Assembly (NCBI RefSeq): GCF_036178845.1
Contig: NZ_CP108070.1
Coordinates: 7,378,001 to 7,442,000, forward strand
Length of the DNA stretch: 64,000 nt
Reading direction: 5' to 3'
Source of the DNA: Streptomyces sp. NBC_00271
GTDB lineage: Bacteria > Actinomycetota > Actinomycetes > Streptomycetales > Streptomycetaceae
The number at the start of each line of letters is the position of its first letter. Within the stretch, counting starts at the first letter, position 1. Below, in pieces: positions 55,418-63,773 of the stretch. A program made the translations under genes and the position numbers. The notes under the pieces were generated by a model that searched no databases, was not told where the DNA came from, and worked only from the letters and a program-made list of their open reading frames with translations.

Positions 55418-58273
55418 GTGAGCGAGATACCAGCGAAGGCCACGGAGTCCGAGGACCCGTCGGACGGCGCGAGGGCGGGGGCCGCGGGCGATTCCGCCGT
55501 GGCCGGAGCGACGGGCGGGGCGATGGGCGCCGCCGTGCCCCAACCGCGAGGCGACGCGAGAACCGAGCCGACGAACACACCATGGGGCGGCGCGCCCTCC
55601 GGACCGAGCGACGACGCGAGGTCCCGGACGGCGGGCGCCTCGACGGGCGATCCGACGGACGCGGGCACGGACATCGGCGCGGACATGCACCGGGCCACGG
55701 CCAAGTCGCCTGGTGGACCGCAGGGCGCAGCGCCCGTTGAATCGCCCGTCGAACCGGACGGCGAGCCCATGGGCGACGCGATGTGGCAGAGCAGCCCGCC
55801 CGGTTCGATCTACGACTACATCAAGGTCGCCTCGTTCTCCATCGGCGCCGACGGCCTCGTCGACCAGTGGAGCCTGCGTGCCGAGCAGCTCTTCGGGATA
55901 TCCCCCGAGCGCGCCCTCGGCATGGACCCCATCGAGGCGTTCTTCGAACCGGACCAGCGTGAGCGCGGCCAGCGCAAGATGGCGGAGATCCTGGACGGCC
56001 GCGAGTGGACCGGTGTGGTCCCCTTCCGCATGCCGGCCGCCGAGGACGGCGAGCCGGGCGCCGAGGGCCTCGCCGAGGTCTATGTGATGCCCACCACGAC
56101 GGAGGACGGCGAACGGGCCGCCGTGTGCATCGTCGTGGACGTCCGGACCCTCCGCAGCATCGAGACGGACCTCGCCGCCTCGCAGGCGATTTTCGGTCAA
56201 TCTCCGTTCGGCTTCCTGCTCATCGACATGGACCTGCGGGTCCGGCGCGCCAACAAGCGGTTCGCCTCGGTGTTCGGCGGAAACGTGGAGAGCCACCGCG
56301 GCCGTACGGTCCACGACTATCTGCCGCGCTCCGAGGCCGATCGGGTCGCCGCGACGCTGCGCCGCGTCCTCGAAACCGGCGACTCCATCACGGACATGCA
56401 CGTCACCGGTTTCATACCCGGCTCCGACGACCGCCGGCACTGGTCCATCAACCTCTACCGCGTACACAGCGGCACCGGCCGCCCCATCGGTATCGCCTGG
56501 CTCGGAACCGACATCACCAGCCGACGCGCCGCGGCCCGGGAAGCTGCCGCCGCCCGGCGCAATCTCGCTCTTCTGAACGAGGCGGGCGCCCGCATCGGCA
56601 ACTCCCTCGACCTGGAGACCACCGCGCGCGAACTTCTCGACGTCGTCGTGCCCGGTTTCTGCGACCTCGCCACCGTCGACCTGTACCAGGGCCTGCTGGC
56701 GGGCGACGAGACCCCGCGGGCGCTCGCCGACGGCAGCGCGGAGCTGCGCCGGGTCGCCTTCGCCAGCGCCGTGTCCGACGCGCCGTTCATCGGCGGACCG
56801 GCCCCCGTGACCGTGGGCGCCGTCCACCACTACCCGTTCAACTCGCCCTGCGCGGACGCTCTGCGCACCGCCCGCCCCCAGCACGTCCCCGCCGAGGACG
56901 GCGGGCTCATCCAGTCCACGCTGGCGGTCCCGATGGTCGCCCACGACACGGTGGTCGGCCTCGCCCAGTTCTCCCGTACGAAGGGCAGCGAGCCCTTCGG
57001 CGACCGCGACCGGGCGCTCGCGGTGGAACTCGCGGCGCGCGCCGCGGTCTGCATCGACAACGCCCGGCTGTACCGCCGTGAGCACGAACGCGCGCTGATC
57101 CTGCAGCGCTCGCTCCTCCCGCCGGGCGACCCGGAGGCCTCCGGTCTTGACATCGCGTGTCGGTACCTGCCCGGCAACGCGGCCACCGAGGTCGGTGGCG
57201 ACTGGTTCGACGTCATCGAACTCCCCGGACACCGCACGGCGTTGGTCGTCGGCGACGTCATGGGGCGCGGTCTGCGGGCTGCGGTCGCCATGGGTGAGCT
57301 GCGCACCGCGGTCCGCACCCTGGCCCTCCTCGACCTCGAACCCGCTGAAGTCCTCTCGGCGTTGGACGAGATCGCCCGCGGTCTCGGCACCCCCGGCGGA
57401 GTTCAGCAGGCCACCCGCGCGGCCCGCCAGCCCCGCGACGCCGACCTCTCCGAGGTGTACCTGGCGACCTGCGTGTATGCGGTGTACGACTCCGTGACCC
57501 GCCGCTGCACCTTCGCCAACGCGGGCCATCTGCCGCCGGTGCTGGTCGAACCCGGCGAGAGCGCGCTGATGCTCGACGTGCCGCCGGGCATGCCCCTCGG
57601 GGTGGGCGGCGAGCCCTTCGAGGAGGTAGAGGTCGAACTACCCGAAGGCGCACTGTTGGCGCTCTACACGGATGGACTGGTCGAATCGCGCGATCACCCC
57701 CTCGACGAGGGTCTGCAGGCCTTCGTCGGCGCGCTCACCGACCCCTCCCGCCCCCTGGAGGACGTGTGCGACCACGTCCTCAACACCCTCGACACCCACC
57801 ACGGCGAGGACGACATCGCGCTGCTGATGGCTCGTGTCCAGGGGCTGCCCGCCGATTCCGTCGGCGACTGGACGCTGCCGCGCGAGCCGCGCAGTGTGGG
57901 GCGGGCCCGTGAGTACGCGCGCACCCAGCTCACCGCCTGGGGCCTGGAGCCGCTCGTCGACACCGCCGAGCTCCTGGTCAGCGAACTCGTCACCAACGCG
58001 CTGCGCTACGGCGAGGGCGAGATCAGGCTGCGCCTGCTGCTGGACCGGACCCTCGTGTGCGAGGTCTGGGACGCGGGCCTCGTCCAGCCGCGCCGGCGCC
58101 GTGCCCGCGACACGGACGAGGGGGGCCGGGGGCTGCAGCTCGTCGGCCTGCTCTCCGCCTCGTGGGGCTCGCGGCGGACGCCGCGCGGCAAGACGGTCTG
58201 GTTCGAACTCCCGCTCCCGGACGGCGGTACGCCTCTCACGGACCCGGCGGAGGCGTTGCTGAGCCTGTTCTGA
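55418..58273 (+). CDS. PAS-GAF-SpoIIE phosphatase with ATP-binding kinase domain
   Basis: The 951-residue protein has a low-complexity N-terminus (to about 125), a PAS domain (about 130-240; YDYIKVASFSIGADGLVDQW), a second PAS (about 255-370; QSPFGFLLIDMDLRVRRANK), a GAF domain (about 385-560), a SpoIIE/PP2C domain (about 580-805; TEVGGDWFDVIEL, VVGDVMGRGLRAAVAMGELR, DDIALLMARVQG) and a C-terminal HATPase domain (about 815-940; LVSELVTNALRYGEG, EGGRGLQLVGLLSASWG). It is a full sensor-phosphatase-kinase for partner-switching regulation. GTG 55418 has a good ribosome binding site. Confidence 0.9.
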   Translation: MSEIPAKATESEDPSDGARAGAAGDSAVAGATGGAMGAAVPQPRGDARTEPTNTPWGGAPSGPSDDARSRTAGASTGDPTDAGTDIGADMHRATAKSPGGPQGAAPVESPVEPDGEPMGDAMWQSSPPGSIYDYIKVASFSIGADGLVDQWSLRAEQLFGISPERALGMDPIEAFFEPDQRERGQRKMAEILDGREWTGVVPFRMPAAEDGEPGAEGLAEVYVMPTTTEDGERAAVCIVVDVRTLRSIETDLAASQAIFGQSPFGFLLIDMDLRVRRANKRFASVFGGNVESHRGRTVHDYLPRSEADRVAATLRRVLETGDSITDMHVTGFIPGSDDRRHWSINLYRVHSGTGRPIGIAWLGTDITSRRAAAREAAAARRNLALLNEAGARIGNSLDLETTARELLDVVVPGFCDLATVDLYQGLLAGDETPRALADGSAELRRVAFASAVSDAPFIGGPAPVTVGAVHHYPFNSPCADALRTARPQHVPAEDGGLIQSTLAVPMVAHDTVVGLAQFSRTKGSEPFGDRDRALAVELAARAAVCIDNARLYRREHERALILQRSLLPPGDPEASGLDIACRYLPGNAATEVGGDWFDVIELPGHRTALVVGDVMGRGLRAAVAMGELRTAVRTLALLDLEPAEVLSALDEIARGLGTPGGVQQATRAARQPRDADLSEVYLATCVYAVYDSVTRRCTFANAGHLPPVLVEPGESALMLDVPPGMPLGVGGEPFEEVEVELPEGALLALYTDGLVESRDHPLDEGLQAFVGALTDPSRPLEDVCDHVLNTLDTHHGEDDIALLMARVQGLPADSVGDWTLPREPRSVGRAREYARTQLTAWGLEPLVDTAELLVSELVTNALRYGEGEIRLRLLLDRTLVCEVWDAGLVQPRRRRARDTDEGGRGLQLVGLLSASWGSRRTPRGKTVWFELPLPDGGTPLTDPAEALLSLF

Positions 58274-58427
58274 CGGCGCCGTTCCCCGCACCCCCTTGGG
58301 CTGGGCTTCGCCCCGATTCCATTCCCCGCCCGGCCCGGTGGTTCCTCGGCTGCGAGCCGGTGGGGGCTGGTCGCGCAGTTCCCCGCGCCCATAAAAGGCC
58401 CCCGCGCTCCTGAAAGCCCCCGCGCCC
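58274..58427. repeat. Dispersed repeat between convergent genes
   Basis: GGCTTCGCCCC, GAGCCGGTGGGGGCTGGTCG and CGCAGTTCCCCGCGCCCAT, a further copy of the family seen at 16102-16280 and 22600-22760, then Pro-codon-like CCCGCGC repeats. Confidence 0.75.
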
Positions 58428-59972
58428 TCAGAAGTCCCTGCGCCCGCGTGTCCTCGGTCCGCCGAAGCTCGCCGCGGGGGCGTCGGGCGTGTCGTCGAGC
58501 AGGATCCCGCCGAGCACCGCACCGCCGACGCCCGCGCCCTCGGGTCCGGCGTACGGATTCCCGTACGCCCGCACGTCCCGCTCCGCGAGCTGCTGGGCCT
58601 CCAGAGCGAGCCCATCGGCGCGCCGGACGTCGACGAGGGTGCGGGGCGTGAGCGCGAGGTGCCGCTCCGCCTCCGACAGCCGGGTCCGTGCCTCGACCCC
58701 GACCGCTCCCCGGTGTGTCGTGACGAACTCGGAGGCGAGGGCGACGGCACTGCGGGCCGGAAGGAGCGCGTGGTCGCGGAAGGCCCGGTCGAGGAACGCC
58801 CGGTCGACGGGCACGCGGTCCTCGGCCAGGAGCGGTGCCCCGGCGTCGGCGAGGCGACGGAGGGCGCCGAGGGGGTCGTACGGACGGACGCCGCCCGTGA
58901 TCTCCCGTCGCACGTCGGCGACGGCCGACGCGGCGTGCGTGATCCGACTGGGCAGCGCACCGACGGCAGGGAGGCCGCGCGCGGCCACGAGCTCGGCGTC
59001 CGCGTCACGCAGCGCGCCGGGCAACAGGGCCGTCGCGGAGGCGAGTTCGGAGGCCACTCGGTCGATACCGGCCACGAAGAGGTCCGCCTGGTCGACGGCG
59101 GCCTCGGCGGCCCGCAGATACGCCGTCGCCCGCGCGCCCTCCCCCCGGTCCAGGGACTGCCGGGCCCGGTCCAGGCGGGTGGTGGCGAAGACGAGCCGGT
59201 CCTTGGCCTGTTCGACGTCGCCCGCGACGGACAGGGACGCGGAGGGCGCGTACCGCTCGCGCAGTTCGGTGAGCGTCGCCTCCGCGGCCGGGGTGCGCGC
59301 GGTGAGCTTCCGGAAACGGGCCTCCGCCGACTCCAGCGCGGCAGGCAACGTCCGCTCCAGGGCGCGCAGCAGATCGAATCCGGGCGCCTCCGCGTCCAGC
59401 CGCCGTCCCGCCTCCGTACAGCGGGCGACGATCTCCTCCAGCAGCTGCCGCCGCACGAGGCTGTCGTCCGTCAGGGTGTCGTCCAGCCGCTGCCACAGCC
59501 GGAAGGAAGCCGTCAGCTCGGAGCGCGCGAACGCCAGTGCCTCCGTGTACGTCGCGACGGCCTCCTCTCCGAACCGGTCCGCGGCCCAGCCGAGTTCCTC
59601 CGTTCCGGTGCGCACGCAGTCGTCGATCTCGACGAGCAACCGTCCCGCCCGGCGGTCGAGTTCGGCGAACGGCACGGGGTGCGGGGTGCCGCCGCCGGGT
59701 GTCGTACGGGTCCGGGCCCGTCGTGTCCGCCGCGCGTACGAGTACGCCGCCAGCGCCCCCGCGGCGACCACCGCGACGAGGGGCAGCACGAGATCGCCGG
59801 TGTTCGTCCCACCCCGCCCGGGCGCGGACCGCACCTCGTCGGCTCCCGCCCGTGTGATGGGCAGCAGCAGCCATCCCACTGCCAGCAGCCCCCCGAGCAC
59901 GGCATGCGCCACCCGTACGGCTATGTGGGACGTGGCTCGGCGCGACCGGCTTCGGCTCAGGGGCGACGTCAC
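58428..59972 (-). CDS. Membrane-anchored helical protein of unknown function
   Basis: The 514-residue protein has two N-terminal hydrophobic segments (about residues 22-40 and 65-85), then a long Ala/Arg/Leu-rich helical region (about 100-440) likely to form coiled coil (LERTLPAALESAEARFRKLT, RLDRARQSLDRGEGARATAYLRAAEAAVDQ is the area), and a Gly-rich tail with AGPEGAGVGGAVLGGILLDD. No catalytic motif is apparent. GTG 59972 is chosen because TACGCT ends 7 bases upstream on the minus strand. It is divergent from the GH18-like gene with 106 bases between. Confidence 0.75.
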   Translation of the reverse strand: MTSPLSRSRSRRATSHIAVRVAHAVLGGLLAVGWLLLPITRAGADEVRSAPGRGGTNTGDLVLPLVAVVAAGALAAYSYARRTRRARTRTTPGGGTPHPVPFAELDRRAGRLLVEIDDCVRTGTEELGWAADRFGEEAVATYTEALAFARSELTASFRLWQRLDDTLTDDSLVRRQLLEEIVARCTEAGRRLDAEAPGFDLLRALERTLPAALESAEARFRKLTARTPAAEATLTELRERYAPSASLSVAGDVEQAKDRLVFATTRLDRARQSLDRGEGARATAYLRAAEAAVDQADLFVAGIDRVASELASATALLPGALRDADAELVAARGLPAVGALPSRITHAASAVADVRREITGGVRPYDPLGALRRLADAGAPLLAEDRVPVDRAFLDRAFRDHALLPARSAVALASEFVTTHRGAVGVEARTRLSEAERHLALTPRTLVDVRRADGLALEAQQLAERDVRAYGNPYAGPEGAGVGGAVLGGILLDDTPDAPAASFGGPRTRGRRDF

Positions 59973-60078
59973 ATTTGGGAGCGTATGACCGCTTGCGCCG
60001 GGGCGCGACCGGGAGTGCGCCGAGGCGGGGCCGCTTAAGGTACCGGGGATACGGGGGCATACGGAGGGGGCACGGGGG

Positions 60079-61278
60079 ATGGACGAGCAGCGCACGGGGA
60101 CCGAGGTGGACACGGAGGCGGAGCCGGTGGCGGAGACGCCGGCGGCATCGGCCGGGGCGGGGACGGACAGAGGAGCGGGCGGGGGAGAGCGCGGGCCGGA
60201 GGACGACGAGGGCCGTACCTCCCCGAGCCGGGTCCCCGCCTGGCTTCGAACGGTGGGCAGGGGCTGGCGGCACCCCCGCCTCCGCTGGCCCAAACGGGTC
60301 GTACTCGCGCTCGTTCTGGTGTCGGTCCTCTCCCTTCTCGCCGCGGGCACCGCCCTGCGGGTCAACTACGCCGGAGACCCGGCCCCCGGTACCCAGACCA
60401 GGAACCGTGACGCCCTCTGGATGGGCCACGCCTGGGTGGACGGCCGGAAGAAGGACGCGGACGTCAAGGCGCTCGCGAAGCGGCTGCGGGCGACGGGGAT
60501 CCGGGATCTGTATGTGCACGCGGGACCGCTGGAGCACGACGGGACCCTGCCCGAGTCGGCGTACCCGAAGGCGCGTTGGCTGGTCGAGGCCGTGCACCGC
60601 GAACTGCCCGGTGTCCGTGTCCAGGCCTGGCTCGGCGACGTGCTCGCCACCGAGGGGGAGGTCGGGATGCGCCTGGAACGGGCGGCCACCCGGGCCGCCG
60701 TCGTCCGCTCCGCCGGGCAGATCCTCGACGCCGGTTTCGAGGGCGCCCACTTCGACCTGGAGCCCCTGCACTCCGACGACTCGAATTACCTTTCCCTGCT
60801 CGACGATCTGCGCCGCGTCACCCGCGCCCACGACGCCCAGCTCTCCGTCGCCGCCCACCAGATCGACCCGCTCCCGAACCTCCACTCCGTCGTCGGCGCC
60901 TTCACCGCGCACCCCAAGTGGTGGTCCCAGTCGTTCTTCGGACAGGTCGCCCGCCGGGTCGACCAGATCGCCGTGATGTCGTACGACACGGCGCTTCCGC
61001 TGGAGAGCCTGTACGGGGGCTACGTCGCCGAGCAGACCTCCCTCGCCCTCGAAGTCACCCCGAAGTCGACCGACCTGCTGATGGGCCTGCCCTTTTATTA
61101 CGAGGACAACATGGACCACCACGGCTCCGCCGAGACGGTCGCGGCGGCCGTCCGCGGCACCCGCCTCGGCCTCTCCCGCACCGACCGCACCCGGGAACAC
61201 TTCGGCGTCGCCCTGTACGTGGACTTCGCCGCCCGGGAGAAGGACTGGACGGCGTACGAGGAAGGCTGGGTCCGATGA
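60079..61278 (+). CDS. Membrane-anchored GH18-like TIM-barrel protein
   Basis: The 399-residue protein has an acidic disordered head (to about 50), one membrane anchor (about 74-95), and an external barrel-like domain (about 108-395). FEGAHFDLEPLHSDD carries D-x-E at the strand-4 position of GH18-type hydrolases and QIAVMSYDTALP resembles the strand-6 MxYD motif. It may hydrolyse or bind a glycan at the cell surface, or be an inactive barrel. Its TGA overlaps the kinase ATG (ATGA), so the two are translated together. Confidence 0.68.
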   Translation: MDEQRTGTEVDTEAEPVAETPAASAGAGTDRGAGGGERGPEDDEGRTSPSRVPAWLRTVGRGWRHPRLRWPKRVVLALVLVSVLSLLAAGTALRVNYAGDPAPGTQTRNRDALWMGHAWVDGRKKDADVKALAKRLRATGIRDLYVHAGPLEHDGTLPESAYPKARWLVEAVHRELPGVRVQAWLGDVLATEGEVGMRLERAATRAAVVRSAGQILDAGFEGAHFDLEPLHSDDSNYLSLLDDLRRVTRAHDAQLSVAAHQIDPLPNLHSVVGAFTAHPKWWSQSFFGQVARRVDQIAVMSYDTALPLESLYGGYVAEQTSLALEVTPKSTDLLMGLPFYYEDNMDHHGSAETVAAAVRGTRLGLSRTDRTREHFGVALYVDFAAREKDWTAYEEGWVR

Positions 61279-62273
61279 CCGCCCCGCGCAGGCCGCTCAC
61301 GAGGGACGAGCTCGCGCCCCTCGCCCGTGCCGCTTTCGGCCCGGCCCGGACGCTCACCGCGGTCGCCCGGCTGCGCGGCGGCAGCAAGAAGGGTGTCTAC
61401 CGGCTCTTCCTCGACGACGGCTCCACCGCGATCGCCTACGTCTGGGACCCGGCCGAGGACTACTGGGACGCGGCCCCGGCCGACCCCCGCGACTCCTTCT
61501 CGCACGCCTCCGGGCTCGACCTCTTCACCGCCGCGTACGACAGGCTCACCGCCCTCGGCATCCGCACGCCCCGCCTGCTGTTCGCCGACCGCAGCCACAC
61601 GCATCTGCCCTCGGACGTGGCCGTGGTGGAGGACGTGCGCGGCGGTAGTCTCGAGGACCTGCTGCACCGTGACCCCGAGGCCGCCGAAGGGCCCCTGCGG
61701 GAACTGGCCGAGGCCCTGCGCACCCTGCACGCCCACCCCGCACCCCGCCACGGCAAGGTCGCCGTCGTCGACAACGGCGGCAGCGCGCACGGCGGTTCGT
61801 GCGAACAGGTCGTCCTCGAACGGGCCCTGGCCGACCTGGCGGAGGCCGCCGCACGCGACTCTCGGCTCGCCGCCGTACGCGAGGCTCTGTACGACCGTCT
61901 GCACGCCCTCGCCGAGACGGTCCGACCGCGCAGCCGCGTCGGCCTGGTCCACGGCGAACTCGGCCCGGACCACGTCCTCGTGGACGAGTACGGCCACCCC
62001 GCCCTCATCGACATCGAGGGCCTGCTCTACTTCGACGCCGAGTGGGAGCACGTCTTCCTGCGCCAGCGCTTCCACGACGACTACGCAGCTCTGCGTGCCG
62101 AGGGTCTCGACGAGGACCGGCTGCGCCTCTACCGCCTGGCCATGCACCTCTCGCTGGTCGCGGGCCCGCTCCGGCTCCTCGACGGCGACTTCCCGGATCC
62201 GGAGTTCATGCGGGCGATCGCGGAACACAGCGTCGGGCAGACCCTCACGCTGCTGGAGCACCCCGTGCCATGA
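61275..62273 (+). CDS. Aminoglycoside phosphotransferase-family kinase
   Basis: The 332-residue APH/choline-kinase-fold protein has ARLRGGSKKGVYRLFLDDG (nucleotide loop), VVEDVRGGSLEDLL (hinge), the catalytic loop VHGELGPDHVLVDEYG (HGxLxxxN/H-like, with His in place of the usual Asn) and IDIEGLLYFDAEWEHVFL (metal-binding region). The catalytic Asp is replaced by Glu (HGE), unusual for the family. It overlaps the GH18-like gene by 4 bases. Substrate is unknown: a sugar, amino alcohol or antibiotic are possible. Confidence 0.82.
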   Translation: MTAPRRPLTRDELAPLARAAFGPARTLTAVARLRGGSKKGVYRLFLDDGSTAIAYVWDPAEDYWDAAPADPRDSFSHASGLDLFTAAYDRLTALGIRTPRLLFADRSHTHLPSDVAVVEDVRGGSLEDLLHRDPEAAEGPLRELAEALRTLHAHPAPRHGKVAVVDNGGSAHGGSCEQVVLERALADLAEAAARDSRLAAVREALYDRLHALAETVRPRSRVGLVHGELGPDHVLVDEYGHPALIDIEGLLYFDAEWEHVFLRQRFHDDYAALRAEGLDEDRLRLYRLAMHLSLVAGPLRLLDGDFPDPEFMRAIAEHSVGQTLTLLEHPVP

Positions 62274-62318
62274 TCTGGGGGCACGCCTGGTCGGCGCGCT
62301 GTGGGGGAGGGAGAGACG

Positions 62319-62630
62319 GTGCACCTGTATCTGGTGGGCTTCGCCGCGCTGGCGATGACCGGCACGGCGCTGATGGGGATCGCCGGGATCGTCACGGGCT
62401 GGGTGCCGCGCTGGATGCGCGTACGTGTCCTCCGGCCGAAGCTGTGGGGGTACGGCGTGGTGGTGGGGGCCGTCGGCATGTCCCTGTACATGTTCATCGG
62501 GCCGTTCCGAGGCCCCGACCTCAGCATGGCGCCCTTCGCGATGACCGGTATGGCCATGTTCTTCGCGGGGCTCTGGCTGCAGACGCTCTCGCGGCGTCCC
62601 GGTCGCCCCGGCATCCCCGAACGCCGATGA
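62319..62630 (+). CDS. Small membrane protein, three hydrophobic segments
   Basis: The 103-residue protein has hydrophobic stretches around residues 2-24, 46-64 and 73-92 and a basic C-terminus. GTG 62319 follows GGGAGGGAGAG. Family not recognised. It follows the kinase by 45 bases and its TGA overlaps the ATG of the next gene, so it belongs to the same coupled set. Confidence 0.7.
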   Translation: MHLYLVGFAALAMTGTALMGIAGIVTGWVPRWMRVRVLRPKLWGYGVVVGAVGMSLYMFIGPFRGPDLSMAPFAMTGMAMFFAGLWLQTLSRRPGRPGIPERR

Positions 62631-62956
62631 CAGCGCCCTGGCTCTTCGCGGCGGGCCTCGGCGAGGGCGTGGTGCTCGGACTCGCGGCGGCCGTCGGGAT
62701 CGTCGCCGTGCGCGGCGGCCGGGTGCCGGGGTGGGAGCGCCGTCCCGTCGTCCGGCGCCGCCTGTGGGGCCGGGGCGCGCTGCTGGTGACGGCGGCCGTC
62801 GCGCTCCAGTCGTTGAACCTGGCCTTCTCGGGCCCCGGCTTCCTCCAGTTCGCGGGCGCCCTCGTGAGCGGCGCGGGCCTGATCACCGGGGCCGCCCTGA
62901 TGCACCGGGCGACCCGGGACCGCCGCCGCGGCCCCACCGCTCCTTCGACTCCCTAG
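62627..62956 (+). CDS. Small membrane protein, paralogue-like partner
   Basis: The 109-residue protein has hydrophobic segments about 4-28, 48-66 and 72-92 with basic loops (WERRPVVRRRLWGRG). Both it and its upstream partner have a basic loop of RxLWG type (LRPKLWGYG versus VRRRLWGRG), suggesting common ancestry. ATG overlaps the previous stop (ATGA). Its TAG stop is inside the 9-bp tandem repeat. Function unknown. Confidence 0.68.
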   Translation: MTAPWLFAAGLGEGVVLGLAAAVGIVAVRGGRVPGWERRPVVRRRLWGRGALLVTAAVALQSLNLAFSGPGFLQFAGALVSGAGLITGAALMHRATRDRRRGPTAPSTP

Positions 62957-63000
62957 GGTCCTAAGGGTCCTAAGGGTCCTAAGGGCCCTAAGGGCCCTAT
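62951..63000. repeat. 9-bp tandem repeat shared by the stop codons of two convergent genes
   Basis: Units CCCTAGGG, TCCTAAGGG (three copies), CCCTAAGGG and CCCTAT follow head to tail. The first contains the TAG of the plus-strand gene (62954-62956) and the last the TAG of the minus-strand sdhB (62997-62999). Each unit is near-palindromic. Confidence 0.9.
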
Positions 63001-63773
63001 GAAGACGAGTCCCGCCTCCTGATCTTCGAACCCAGCCACACCAGCGGGTCGTACTTGCGGTCGACCGCCCGTTCCTTCAAGGGGATCAGGGCGTTGTCCG
63101 TGATCTTGATGCCCTCGGGGCAGACCTCCGTGCAGCACTTGGTGATGTTGCAGTAGCCGAGGCCGTGCTCGTCCTGGGCGGTGCGCTTGCGGTCCAGGCC
63201 GGTGTCGGCGGCCGCGTCCAGCGGGTGCATGTCCAGTTCGGCGACGCGCATCAGGAAGCGCGGGCCCGCGAACGCCGGTTTGTTCTCCTCGTGGTCGCGC
63301 ACGACATGGCAGGTGTCCTGGCACAGGAAGCACTCGATGCACTTGCGGAACTCCTGCGAGCGGTCCACGTCCTCCTGCTGCATGCGGTACTCGCCGGGGC
63401 CGAGACCGGCCGGGGGGACGAAGGCGGGGACCTGCCGCGCCTTCGCGTAGTTGAAGCCGACGTCCGTGACGAGATCCCGTACGACCGGGAAGGCGCGCAG
63501 CGGTGTGACGGTGATCGTCTCCTCCCGCGTGAACACCGACATGCGCGTCATGCACATCAGCCGGGGTCGCCCGTTGATCTCCGCCGAGCACGAACCGCAC
63601 TTGCCCGCCTTGCAGTTCCAGCGGACGGCCAGGTCCGGGGCCTGGGTCGCCTGGAGCCGGTGGATGATGTCCAGCACCACCTCACCGTCGTTGACCTCGA
63701 CCGCGAAGTCCTTCAGGCCGCCGCCCTTCACATCCCCGCGCCACACCTTGAAGCGGGCCTCGTAGCTGCTCAC
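62997..63773 (-). CDS. sdhB: Succinate dehydrogenase/fumarate reductase iron-sulfur subunit
   Basis: The 258-residue protein has an N-terminal ferredoxin-type domain with the [2Fe-2S] motif CKAGKCGSCSAEING and a later Cys in RLMCMT, and a C-terminal domain with [4Fe-4S]/[3Fe-4S] motifs CIECFLCQDTC and CNITKCCTEVCPEG. It passes electrons between the flavoprotein and the membrane quinone pool. GTG 63773 overlaps the flavoprotein stop by 4 bases. Confidence 0.93.
   Translation of the reverse strand: MSSYEARFKVWRGDVKGGGLKDFAVEVNDGEVVLDIIHRLQATQAPDLAVRWNCKAGKCGSCSAEINGRPRLMCMTRMSVFTREETITVTPLRAFPVVRDLVTDVGFNYAKARQVPAFVPPAGLGPGEYRMQQEDVDRSQEFRKCIECFLCQDTCHVVRDHEENKPAFAGPRFLMRVAELDMHPLDAAADTGLDRKRTAQDEHGLGYCNITKCCTEVCPEGIKITDNALIPLKERAVDRKYDPLVWLGSKIRRRDSSS

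Noticed and set aside
52262..57529. Minus-strand open frame of about 1755 codons over the GntR to SpoIIE region
   Set aside because: It runs antisense through several well-supported genes and its translation is repetitive Arg/Gly/Val without motifs; typical spurious antisense frame in high G+C DNA.
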